Shown piece after piece: positions 1 through 6,923 of a DNA stretch of 7,590 bases. Under the pieces are notes generated by a model, which was not told the origin of the DNA, ran no database searches, and was given only the letters and a program-made list of their open reading frames with translations. Each line of letters begins with the position of its first letter. The first letter of the stretch is position 1. This stretch comes from Bacteroidaceae bacterium (GTDB lineage: Bacteria > Bacteroidota > Bacteroidia > Bacteroidales > Bacteroidaceae). The stretch covers positions 1 through 7,590 of the forward strand of contig JAFYWE010000112.1 of assembly GCA_017558165.1 (NCBI GenBank), in the 5' to 3' direction. Position numbers and translations under genes: made by a program.

Positions 1-714
1 GACAGCGAGGAGAGCGTAATGGCATTCACAGAAAAGGTCAATGAGCTTGACGACAAGTACCCCGACCTGAAGAACGTGGCTGCAATTTGCGTATACCCCA
101 ATTTTGCAAAGGTCGTGGATGAGACACTACAGGTCGATGACGTTGAGATTGCCTGTGTAGCTGGCGGTTTCCCATCTTCACAGACATTCCAGGAGATAAA
201 GATTGCCGAGACAGCTATGGCCGTACACGAGGGCGCTACAGAGATTGACATAGTGATGAACGTGGGCAAGTTCCTGAGCGGTGACTATGAGGGTGTGTGT
301 GACGAGATACAGGAGCTCAAGAGCGTATGTGGTGACAGACACTTGAAAGTCATCCTTGAGACAGGAGCACTGAAGAGCGCCGAGAATATCAAGAAAGCAT
401 CGATTCTATCGGTATATTCAGGTGCTGACTTCATCAAGACATCTACTGGCAAGGAGTCACCTGCAGCCACACCTGAGGCCGCGTACGTAATGTGCAGCAC
501 TATCAAGGAGTACTACAAGAAGACAGGCCGCAGAATCGGTTTTAAGCCTGCTGGAGGCATCAATACAGTTCACGATGCACTCGTATACTATACAATAGTA
601 AAAGAGCTGTTAGGAGAGGAATGGTTGAACAACAGAATGTTCCGCATCGGCACAAGCAAACTCGCGAACCAGTGCCTGAGCGAGATCATAGGCGAAGAGG
701 TAAGGCTCTTCTAA
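1..714 (+). CDS. deoC: Deoxyribose-phosphate aldolase, C-terminal part (5' end outside the window)
   Basis: Class I aldolase with a TIM-barrel fold that splits 2-deoxy-D-ribose 5-phosphate into glyceraldehyde 3-phosphate and acetaldehyde, a cytosolic step of deoxynucleoside breakdown. Counting from the ATG at base 19, the Schiff-base lysine is K140 in DFIKTSTGK, the second active-site lysine is K176 in GFKPAGGI, and D77 in EIDIV matches the catalytic Asp of the family. The ATG at 19 is probably not the true start. The frame is open to base 1 (D-S-E-E-S-V before that Met), and the Bacteroidales form of DeoC, about 300 residues, has similar sequence just before this point. The purine-rich GAGGAG before the ATG is therefore most likely coding. 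237 codons are visible before the TAA stop. Two hairpins follow, so deoC ends its transcription unit. The family call is very secure; the exact N-terminus cannot be seen. Confidence 0.95.
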   Translation, partial: DSEESVMAFTEKVNELDDKYPDLKNVAAICVYPNFAKVVDETLQVDDVEIACVAGGFPSSQTFQEIKIAETAMAVHEGATEIDIVMNVGKFLSGDYEGVCDEIQELKSVCGDRHLKVILETGALKSAENIKKASILSVYSGADFIKTSTGKESPAATPEAAYVMCSTIKEYYKKTGRRIGFKPAGGINTVHDALVYYTIVKELLGEEWLNNRMFRIGTSKLANQCLSEIIGEEVRLF

Positions 715-735
715 AAAGAACAGCCTGTATACAAC

Positions 736-765
736 AAGAAGAGCACCACTAAAGGTGCTCTTCTT
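736..765 (+). terminator. Rho-independent terminator of deoC
   Basis: A perfect 12-bp stem (AAGAAGAGCACC at 736-747 with GGTGCTCTTCTT at 754-765) closes a 6-base loop, 21 bases after the deoC stop. The tract that follows (TCGTTT) is only moderately T-rich, so termination may be completed by the second hairpin just downstream. Confidence 0.7.
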
Positions 766-779
766 TCGTTTATGAGAAG

Positions 780-808
780 AAAAAACGCCAGTCAAATGGC
801 GTTTTTTT
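780..808. terminator. Bidirectional terminator between deoC and the polyprenyl synthase gene
   Basis: An 11-bp stem (AAAAAACGCCA at 780-790 with TGGCGTTTTTT at 797-807) has the loop GTCAAA. It has an A tract on its left and a T7 tract on its right, so it reads as a strong intrinsic terminator on both strands. On the minus strand it lies immediately after the TAA of the synthase gene (810-812); on the plus strand it backs up the deoC hairpin. Confidence 0.85.
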
Positions 809-809
809 G

Positions 810-1778
810 TTATTTCTCGCGTTTGATCACATAATTAAGATAAGCCACAAGGGCATCATGTATATCCTGTGGGATACCGGCGGGTAACTGTTCAATGGCC
901 ATTGCGCGATATCGCTCTATGGTTGCATTGGCATAATCGATACCACCCTCCTCTACCGAAAGCTTGAGCAGCGTCTCTATGTCCTGTTCATCCAGGAAAC
1001 CACCACCATTGAGCTTCTCCTTTATCGGTTCAATGAGCGGGTTAGTACTCTCACGTAGCACATAAAGTGCAGGAAGCGTTATCTTGCCCTCACGCATGTC
1101 ACTGCCTGTAGGCTTGCCCACGTCGGCTGTGAAGTAGTCGAAGATGTCATCCTTTATCTGGAAACAAATTCCTACGTACTCACCGTACTTTTTGAACCTT
1201 TCTATCAGCTCATCATCGGCATTGGCAGAGTATGCAGCACATGCACAACAGCAGACAAAAAGAGAGGCTGTCTTACACTTGATGACATCGATATAGTTCT
1301 CCTCGCTGTATGATATTTTCTGTCTGATATCGAACTGCATGAGCTCGCCACGTGACAACGCCTTACCAAGGATAGAGAGCTCATCTACAATCTTGTAATC
1401 GCGTGCAGTAGCGGCATTATTGAGTGCCTGTGAGAGGATATAATCACCCACAAGTACAGCGATATTGTTGTTGTATACTACATTTAACGACTCACGTCCG
1501 CGGCGCTTGTCACTCTCGTCAATGACATCATCATGAAGAAGACTTGCGGTATGAAGCATCTCCATAGCCGATGCCGCCGCCAAAGCCTTCGTGCTGACAT
1601 CGCCAAGACACTTGGCAACGAGAAGCAGAAGCATAGGACGCATCTTCTTGCCTGCGCCCTCACTGACATACTTCAAGGCTGAATCGAGCAATGGTATGTC
1701 ACTCTTGAACTGAGAATTGAAATAGCTGTTGAACATGGCCATCTCCTTCTCAATCGGTTTCATGATAATATCCAACAT
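810..1778 (-). CDS. Long-chain trans-polyprenyl diphosphate synthase (IspB-like)
   Basis: Cytosolic all-alpha prenyltransferase that extends an allylic diphosphate with isopentenyl diphosphate units. The first aspartate-rich motif is DDVID (D83, D84, D87) followed by RR at 92-93, and the second is DDIFD (D210, D211, D214), followed by GKPTGSD. GKKMRP near 43-48 matches the substrate-binding GKxxRP motif. The fifth residue before the first motif is a small alanine (A78); in this family a small residue there leaves room for a long product, as in octaprenyl synthases. I infer a role in making the menaquinone side chain. At 322 residues it is of normal family length. The start at 1778 is the first in-frame ATG after a stop at 1847-1845; the ATG at 1763 (MKPIEKEM) is an alternative, and neither has a clear Shine-Dalgarno. 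An unusual CCCAC cluster lies at residues 176-180. Divergent from polA and convergent with deoC. Family secure; chain length inferred. Confidence 0.92.
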   Translation of the reverse strand: MLDIIMKPIEKEMAMFNSYFNSQFKSDIPLLDSALKYVSEGAGKKMRPMLLLLVAKCLGDVSTKALAAASAMEMLHTASLLHDDVIDESDKRRGRESLNVVYNNNIAVLVGDYILSQALNNAATARDYKIVDELSILGKALSRGELMQFDIRQKISYSEENYIDVIKCKTASLFVCCCACAAYSANADDELIERFKKYGEYVGICFQIKDDIFDYFTADVGKPTGSDMREGKITLPALYVLRESTNPLIEPIKEKLNGGGFLDEQDIETLLKLSVEEGGIDYANATIERYRAMAIEQLPAGIPQDIHDALVAYLNYVIKREK

Positions 1779-1849
1779 GTCGAGATACTGATATAAAAAA
1801 CATCCTGTCAGAATAACAGCACGGACGCCGATATTCCCGTTATATTACA

Positions 1850-1884
1850 CAAAAGTAATAAAAAAGAATATGTTTGAAAGCAAA
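1850..1884 (-). promoter_or_regulatory. Candidate promoter of the polyprenyl synthase gene
   Basis: On the minus strand TACTTTTG (1857 to 1850) matches the Bacteroidetes -7 box TAnnTTTG exactly. A TTTG that could be the -33 box lies at 1884-1881. The 23-base spacing is a little longer than usual. Transcription would start near 1843, giving a leader of about 65 bases. Confidence 0.4.
1869..1876 (+). promoter_or_regulatory. Candidate -7 promoter element of polA
   Basis: TATGTTTG is an exact match to TAnnTTTG, 43 bases before the polA ATG. The -33 position holds only a weak match (TTAC near 1845). A second, one-base-misspaced candidate, TATAATTTG at 1907-1915 with TTG at 1886-1888, would start transcription almost at the ATG. 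The box lies between the -33 and -7 boxes of the opposing promoter. Confidence 0.4.
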
Positions 1885-1919
1885 ATTGTGTATTTTTACG
1901 TACGCATATAATTTGAAAG

Positions 1920-4748
1920 ATGGAGAAACTATTTTTACTTGACGCATATGCGCTCATATACAGAGCATATTATGCCTTTATAAAGAACCCAAGGATAAAC
2001 TCAAAGGGATTCAACACATCGGCCATTCTGGGCTTCATAAACACTCTTGAGGATGTCCTCAAGAAGGAGAACCCTACACACATAGGCATTGCATTCGATC
2101 CAAAGGGACCGACATTCAGACACGAGGCCTTCGAGCAGTACAAGGCACAGCGCGAGGAGACACCCGAGGTCATAAGGGAATCTGTACCCGTGATCAAGGA
2201 GTTCATAAGAGCATATAATATCCCCATATTCGAGGTACCCGGATATGAGGCCGACGACGTCATCGGTACATTGGCAAAAGAGGCGGAGAAAAGGGGAATT
2301 ATTACATATATGATGACCCCGGACAAGGACTACGGACAGCTTGTATCGGAGACCACTTTCATCTACCGTCCCAAATATGGCGACAAGGAGTTCGAGGTGA
2401 TGGGAACAGAAAGGGTAAAGGAGAAGTTCGGCATTGACAAGACCGAGCAGGTTATTGACTTGCTTGGCCTGATGGGTGACTCAAGCGACAACATCCCGGG
2501 ATGCCCGGGCGTTGGAGAGAAGACTGCACAGAAACTGATTGCACAGTTCGGAAGCATAGAGAACCTGCTCGAAAGGACATCGGAACTAAAAGGAGCACTA
2601 AAGACAAAGGTTGAGGAGAACAGGGAAAAGATTCTCTTCAGCAAATTCCTCGCGACCATCAAGACCGATGTTCCCATTGAGCTCGACATGGAGTCAATGA
2701 AAAGAGAGGCACCCGACGAGGAGAAGCTCACTACCCTACTCGACTTCTACGAACTGCGCGCATTGAAGGAGAGAGTAAAGAAGACAAATTTCGCTCCATC
2801 ACTTTTTGACGAGCCCCAGACTCCCGAAGCCGTACCACAGGCAACTGCGAAGAAGGAGCCAAAAAACAACCCGCTCCAAGGCTCTCTCTTTGATTTTTTT
2901 GCGGGCGAAGATACAGGCGATGAAAAAAAATCGAGCCATTTGACGTTAAAAGAGGTTCCACATACATACAAACTCATTGAAACAGAGGATGATATATACA
3001 ATTTTGTGCTTGCAGTGAAAAATTACAAAAAAGTGTGCTTTGACACCGAAACTACAAGTACCAACGCTCTTGAGGCCGAATTGGTGGGTATAAGCTTCGC
3101 TTTTAACGAAAATGAGGCATTTTACATACCGATGCCAGCCAATCGTGAAGAGACCTTGAAAAGAGTCTCGCTATTGAAGGAGATTCTTGAAAATGAGGAG
3201 AGCGAGAAGGTGGGACAGAACATCAAGTACGATATAACCGTATTAGCCAACTACGGCATAGAGGTAAAGGGAAGACTTTTCGACACAATGATTGCACACT
3301 ATGTGCTGCAACCGGAGCTCTTTCACGGAATGGATTACTTAGCCGAAATATACTTGAATTACGACACCATAAAGATTGAGGAGCTCATTGGCGAAAAGGG
3401 ACGTGGACAGAAGAACATGCGCGACATCCCACCTACCCTTGTGTGCGACTACGCCTGCGAGGATGCCGATGTCACCCTTAAACTCAAGAACATCCTGCAG
3501 GAGGAACTCAAGAAGGAGGGAATAGAAGAACTGTTCTACAACATTGAGATGCCTTTGGTTCCTGTACTTGCATATATGGAACGTAACGGTGCGCGCATTG
3601 ATACAGCCGCATTGAAGGAGACCTCTACCCTGTTCAGCAAACGACTGAACGAGATTGAGGAGCAGATATACTCGCTTGCAGGAGAGCCGTTCAACATATC
3701 ATCACCAAAACAGGTGGGCGATATACTGTTCGGAAAACTAAAGATTGTAGACAAGCCCAAAAAGACAAAGACAGGACAGTTCGTGACATCGGAAGAGGTG
3801 CTTTCACAACTTCAGAACCGCCACCCTATCGTTAAATTTATTTTACAACATCGTGGCCTAAAGAAACTCCTGAGCACATACATTGACGCCTTGCCCGAGC
3901 TTGTAAACCTAAGGACCGGAAAGATACACACATCATACAATCAGACAGTAACGGCTACAGGCCGCCTAAGCTCAAGCAACCCCAACCTGCAGAACATCCC
4001 CATACGCGATGAGGACGGTAAGGAGGTGCGCAGGGCGTTTGTTCCCGATGACGGATGCCTGTTCCTTTCGGTCGACTATTCGCAGATAGAATTGCGTATT
4101 ATGGCGCATCTGAGCGGGGATAGGAATATGATTGAGGATTTCCGTAGCGGATATGACATCCACGCAGCGACAGCCGCTAAAATCTACAGGAAGCCAATCG
4201 ATGAGGTCACCAAGGACGAACGTCGCAAGGCAAAGGTAGCCAACTTCGGCATTATATACGGTATATCAGTATTCGGCCTGGCCGAGAGGATGAACGTTGA
4301 CCGACGTGAGGCAAAGGAACTTATCGAGAACTATTTTGCCACATACGGCGGAGTCCAGGAATACATTGAAAAATGTAAACAAGAAGCAAAGGAGAACGGA
4401 TACGTAGAGACCATATTCCACCGCAAGCGTTACTTGCCGGACATCAACTCGCACAATGCAGTCGTACGCGGATATGCCGAGCGAAATGCCGTCAATGCAC
4501 CGATACAGGGTAGCGCGGCCGACATAATAAAGGTGGCCATGATAAATATATACCGCCGTATGAAAGAGGAGAACATGCGCTCTACCATGATTCTTCAGGT
4601 ACATGACGAATTGAACTTCAACATAGTGCCCGAGGAGAAGGAGAGAATGCTGGAGATTGTCGTTGACGGAATGCAGAATGCATTCGCCATGAGTGTACCG
4701 CTCATTGCCGACCATGGATGGGGAGCAAACTGGCTGGAAGCACATTAA
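1920..4748 (+). CDS. polA: DNA polymerase I with 5' nuclease, 3'-5' exonuclease and polymerase domains
   Basis: Replication and repair polymerase that removes RNA primers and fills gaps. The 5' nuclease spans about residues 1-290, with metal-binding acids D8, D60, E110, D112, D113, D135, D137, D187 and D190 and the helix-3-turn-helix GCPGVGEKTAQKLI near 194-207. A charged linker (about 290-345) follows. The 3'-5' exonuclease keeps all its catalytic residues (D375 and E377 in FDTET, D438 in NIKYD, Y511 and D515 in YACEDAD), so proofreading should be active, unlike in Pol I enzymes with a degenerate exonuclease. The polymerase has motif A DYSQIELR (D719), the O-helix R768, K772, F776, Y780, and motif C VHDE (D896, E897). 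F776 is the position where Phe favours discrimination against dideoxynucleotides. At 942 residues it is full length. There is no in-frame alternative start nearby and no clear Shine-Dalgarno. The linker carries SLFD at 294-297, QGSLF at 320-324 and an A8 tract. Arginine codon use differs between the 5' nuclease and the rest. It is transcribed alone. Confidence 0.98.
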   Translation: MEKLFLLDAYALIYRAYYAFIKNPRINSKGFNTSAILGFINTLEDVLKKENPTHIGIAFDPKGPTFRHEAFEQYKAQREETPEVIRESVPVIKEFIRAYNIPIFEVPGYEADDVIGTLAKEAEKRGIITYMMTPDKDYGQLVSETTFIYRPKYGDKEFEVMGTERVKEKFGIDKTEQVIDLLGLMGDSSDNIPGCPGVGEKTAQKLIAQFGSIENLLERTSELKGALKTKVEENREKILFSKFLATIKTDVPIELDMESMKREAPDEEKLTTLLDFYELRALKERVKKTNFAPSLFDEPQTPEAVPQATAKKEPKNNPLQGSLFDFFAGEDTGDEKKSSHLTLKEVPHTYKLIETEDDIYNFVLAVKNYKKVCFDTETTSTNALEAELVGISFAFNENEAFYIPMPANREETLKRVSLLKEILENEESEKVGQNIKYDITVLANYGIEVKGRLFDTMIAHYVLQPELFHGMDYLAEIYLNYDTIKIEELIGEKGRGQKNMRDIPPTLVCDYACEDADVTLKLKNILQEELKKEGIEELFYNIEMPLVPVLAYMERNGARIDTAALKETSTLFSKRLNEIEEQIYSLAGEPFNISSPKQVGDILFGKLKIVDKPKKTKTGQFVTSEEVLSQLQNRHPIVKFILQHRGLKKLLSTYIDALPELVNLRTGKIHTSYNQTVTATGRLSSSNPNLQNIPIRDEDGKEVRRAFVPDDGCLFLSVDYSQIELRIMAHLSGDRNMIEDFRSGYDIHAATAAKIYRKPIDEVTKDERRKAKVANFGIIYGISVFGLAERMNVDRREAKELIENYFATYGGVQEYIEKCKQEAKENGYVETIFHRKRYLPDINSHNAVVRGYAERNAVNAPIQGSAADIIKVAMINIYRRMKEENMRSTMILQVHDELNFNIVPEEKERMLEIVVDGMQNAFAMSVPLIADHGWGANWLEAH

Positions 4749-4768
4749 GGAGCATAAAACAACACAGC

Positions 4769-4786
4769 ATTTCGCAGTACCGAAAT
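4769..4786 (+). other. Small perfect hairpin downstream of polA
   Basis: ATTTCG (4769-4774) and CGAAAT (4781-4786) form a 6-bp stem with a 6-base loop, 20 bases after the polA stop, followed by TATT. It is too weak and too poor in T to be a convincing terminator. It covers the -33 position of the next promoter, so it could instead be an operator-like dyad, or chance. I see no other terminator for polA. Confidence 0.25.
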
Positions 4787-4801
4787 TATTCACTAACTTT
4801 G
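4770..4801 (+). promoter_or_regulatory. Candidate promoter of the ychF-lgt unit
   Basis: TAACTTTG at 4794-4801 matches the Bacteroidetes -7 consensus TAnnTTTG exactly, and TTTC at 4770-4773 lies 20 bases upstream at the right place for the -33 TTTG. This is the best promoter candidate in the window. Transcription would begin near 4808 and leave an untranslated leader of about 180 bases before ychF. That leader contains the GC-rich structured element. Confidence 0.55.
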
Positions 4802-4876
4802 CACAAAATATAAAGACCCGAAATCAACACTATAATTCTGAACGAATGTGAAGAATCCCTGAACATTGTATAAATA

Positions 4877-4945
4877 GAGATACTTGACTTTGGCCCCTTC
4901 GGGCGTCGACCGTTGGTTCGCTGCGCTCAGTATGACAAAGTACTC
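4877..4945. repeat. GC-rich structured element, possible REP-like dispersed repeat
   Basis: A compact GC-rich stretch stands out inside otherwise AT-rich intergenic DNA. The outer arms pair as GAG-A-TACTT (4877-4885) with AAGTACTC (4938-4945), one A bulged; alternatively ACTTTG (4887-4892) pairs with CAAAGT (4936-4941). Inside are GCCC-CTTC-GGGC (4893-4904) and an imperfect hairpin, CGACC with GGTTCG, at 4907-4920. On the minus strand, 4935-4914 reads as a GTCAT.CTGAGCG.AGCGAA-type sequence, which I recall (unchecked) as resembling short interspersed repeats in many bacteria. It is seen only once here, so its repeat status is inference. It could equally be a structured leader of the ychF mRNA. 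Confidence 0.4.
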
Positions 4946-4987
4946 AGGGTATACATCTATAAATAATCAATAAAATAAAACAATTAT

Positions 4988-6091
4988 ATGGCTCTTAAAG
5001 CAGGAATCGTGGGCTTGCCCAACGTAGGAAAATCAACACTTTTCAACTGCCTCTCAAGTGCAAAGGCACAGGCAGCAAACTTCCCTTTCTGTACAATCGA
5101 CGCACAGATGGGACAGATTACCGTACCCGACGAACGATTGAATAAACTCGCTGAACTCATACACCCGGACCGTATTGTCCCCGCAACTTGTGATATCGTG
5201 GATATCGCAGGCCTTGTAAAGGGCGCGAGCAAGGGTGAGGGACTCGGTAACCAGTTCCTTGGCAACATCCGTGAGACTGACGCCATCATCCACGTTCTTC
5301 GTTGCTTCGACAACGACAACATCGTACACGTTGACGGCTCGGTGAACCCTGTCCGCGACAAGGAGATCATTGACCTTGAGCTCCAGTTCAAAGACCTTGA
5401 TACAGTGGAGAACCGCATCAAGCGCGTCGAGAAGCAGGCACGCGTAGGCGGTGACAAGCAGGCAAAGCTTGAGTACGACGTACTCATGAAATTCAAGGAG
5501 GCCTTGGAGGCAGGAAAATCGGCCCGTACAGTGGTTTTCGATACCGAGGACGAGCAGTTGATTGCAAAGAACCTTTTCCTGCTTACATCGAAGCCCGTGC
5601 TCTATGTATGTAACGTTGATGACACATCAGCTGCAACAGGAAACAAGCATGTAGAGGCTGTACGCGAGGCCATCAAGGACGAGAACGCAGAGCTCATCAT
5701 CATTTCAGCACAGACCGAGGCTGATATCGCCGAACTCGAGAGCTACGAGGAGAAGCAGATGTTCCTTGAGGATATGGGCTTGAAGGAGTCGGGTTGCGAC
5801 CGTCTTATCAAGGCTATCTACTCACTTCTTACACTGCAGACATACATCACAGCAGGTGTAATGGAGGTAAGGGCATGGACATTCCGCAAGGGCTGGAAGG
5901 CTCCACAGTGTGCCGGTGTAATCCACACCGACTTCGAGAAGGGCTTCATCCGTGCCGAGGTAATCAAGTACGAGGACTACATTGCATATGGCTCGGAGGC
6001 TGCCGTAAAGGAGGCCGGCAAGATGAGCGTTGAGGGCAAGGAATATGTTGTTCAGGACGGTGACATCATGCACTTCCGTTTTAATGTATAA
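4988..6091 (+). CDS. ychF: Redox-regulated, ribosome-associated ATPase YchF (Obg family)
   Basis: Cytosolic P-loop NTPase of the TRAFAC/Obg group (OLA1 in eukaryotes) that binds ribosomes and, unlike most relatives, prefers ATP. The P-loop is GLPNVGKST at residues 9-17, the switch II region is DIAGL at 72-76 followed by the glycine-rich KGASKGEGLGNQFL, and the base-specificity motif is NVDD at 209-212 in place of NKxD, as expected for YchF. A helical, probably coiled-coil insert covers about 135-175. The C-terminal TGS domain runs from about L283 to the end and includes the AWTFRKGWKAPQCAG stretch. At 367 residues it is of standard length. The start at 4988 is set by the N-terminal family sequence; the DNA before it is A/T-rich with no Shine-Dalgarno. 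Arginine codons are almost all CGN (14 of 15 by eye), which suggests high expression. lgt follows after six bases, so the two are probably co-transcribed. Confidence 0.97.
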   Translation: MALKAGIVGLPNVGKSTLFNCLSSAKAQAANFPFCTIDAQMGQITVPDERLNKLAELIHPDRIVPATCDIVDIAGLVKGASKGEGLGNQFLGNIRETDAIIHVLRCFDNDNIVHVDGSVNPVRDKEIIDLELQFKDLDTVENRIKRVEKQARVGGDKQAKLEYDVLMKFKEALEAGKSARTVVFDTEDEQLIAKNLFLLTSKPVLYVCNVDDTSAATGNKHVEAVREAIKDENAELIIISAQTEADIAELESYEEKQMFLEDMGLKESGCDRLIKAIYSLLTLQTYITAGVMEVRAWTFRKGWKAPQCAGVIHTDFEKGFIRAEVIKYEDYIAYGSEAAVKEAGKMSVEGKEYVVQDGDIMHFRFNV

Positions 6092-6097
6092 TCCATC

Positions 6098-6922
6098 ATG
6101 AACCCCATACACAGCGCAATAGTCTGGGACCCGGCCATAAGCCCGTTCTCAATTCTGGGCTTTGAGGTGCGCTACTACGCCCTTTGCTGGATGATTGGAC
6201 TCATTGCCGCATACTTTGTAGTAAAGAAGGTTTACAAGGACCGTGACATAAAAGAGGAACTGTTCGACCCACTCTTCTTCTATTGTTTCTTCGGTATCCT
6301 CATTGGAGCACGCCTTGGACATTGCCTTTTCTATGAGCCTGAATACTATCTCGCTAACCCAATAGAGATGCTTCTCCCCATCAAGGAGATAAACGGCTCC
6401 TGGAAATTCATAGGATATGCAGGACTTGCCAGCCACGGTGGAGTAATTGGAGTAGTGACCGGACTGCTGCTTTATATAAGAAAGACAAAGCTGCCGTTCA
6501 TGCTTGTACTTGACAGCCTTGGCATTGCATCACCAATATTTGCAGCCATGGTACGCCTTGGCAACCTAATGAACAGCGAGATCATTGGCCTGCCTACCGA
6601 TGTACCCTGGGGATTCATCTTTACCAAGACAGGGATTGAAGTTCCATGCCACCCTGCACAGCTGTATGAATCACTTGCATACCTTGCGGTATTCATCGCG
6701 ATAATGGTACTTTACAAAGTATACCGCAACAAGGTTGGAACAGGACTGTTCGCAGGATTCACGCTGTTCACTATATTCACATTCCGTTTCTTTGTGGAGT
6801 ACATCAAGGACAACCAGGTTGCATTCGAGGATGGAATGGTACTGAATATGGGACAAATACTGAGTATTCCGCTTGTAATAGCAGGAGCCGCATTGATTAT
6901 ACGAAGCCTGAAAAAACAATAA
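6098..6922 (+). CDS. lgt: Prolipoprotein diacylglyceryl transferase
   Basis: Inner-membrane enzyme that transfers diacylglycerol from phosphatidylglycerol to the lipobox cysteine of prolipoproteins, the first step of lipoprotein maturation. About seven hydrophobic segments are visible, near 28-46, 58-80, 104-127, 133-151, 191-209, 216-236 and 251-269. Family residues include Y26 in RYY, the HGG motif at H113-G115, R153 and N156 in the signature RLGNLMNSEIIG, HPAQLYES at 185-192, and R230 in FRFFVEY, equivalent to the essential C-terminal arginine of the E. coli enzyme. At 274 residues it is of normal length. The ATG at 6098 lies six bases after the ychF stop with no Shine-Dalgarno, so translation is likely coupled to, or at least transcribed with, ychF. 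A strong hairpin ends the unit. Call secure. Confidence 0.97.
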   Translation: MNPIHSAIVWDPAISPFSILGFEVRYYALCWMIGLIAAYFVVKKVYKDRDIKEELFDPLFFYCFFGILIGARLGHCLFYEPEYYLANPIEMLLPIKEINGSWKFIGYAGLASHGGVIGVVTGLLLYIRKTKLPFMLVLDSLGIASPIFAAMVRLGNLMNSEIIGLPTDVPWGFIFTKTGIEVPCHPAQLYESLAYLAVFIAIMVLYKVYRNKVGTGLFAGFTLFTIFTFRFFVEYIKDNQVAFEDGMVLNMGQILSIPLVIAGAALIIRSLKKQ

Positions 6923-6923
6923 G

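Noticed and set aside
1801..1803. ATG on the minus strand at 1803-1801 as an upstream start of the polyprenyl synthase.
   Set aside because: It is out of frame with the gene (25 bases from the ATG at 1778).
4266..4793. A 175-codon open frame on the minus strand over the end of polA.
   Set aside because: It is the shadow of the conserved polymerase motifs of polA, has no recognisable protein character and no promoter or start signal.
4885..4892. TGACTTTG as a second ychF promoter -7 box.
   Set aside because: It misses the consensus TA and has no -33 box at a suitable distance; the element is better explained as an arm of the structured region.
4932..4973. A 13-codon open frame (ATG to TAA) upstream of ychF, ending 14 bases before the ychF start; possible leader peptide.
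   Set aside because: It has no ribosome binding signal, no run of regulatory codons, and overlaps the GC-rich element; a frame this short is expected by chance.
4984..5496. A 170-codon open frame on the minus strand over ychF.
   Set aside because: It lies opposite the conserved P-loop and switch region of ychF, is Ser/Thr/Arg-rich as antisense frames often are, and has no start context.
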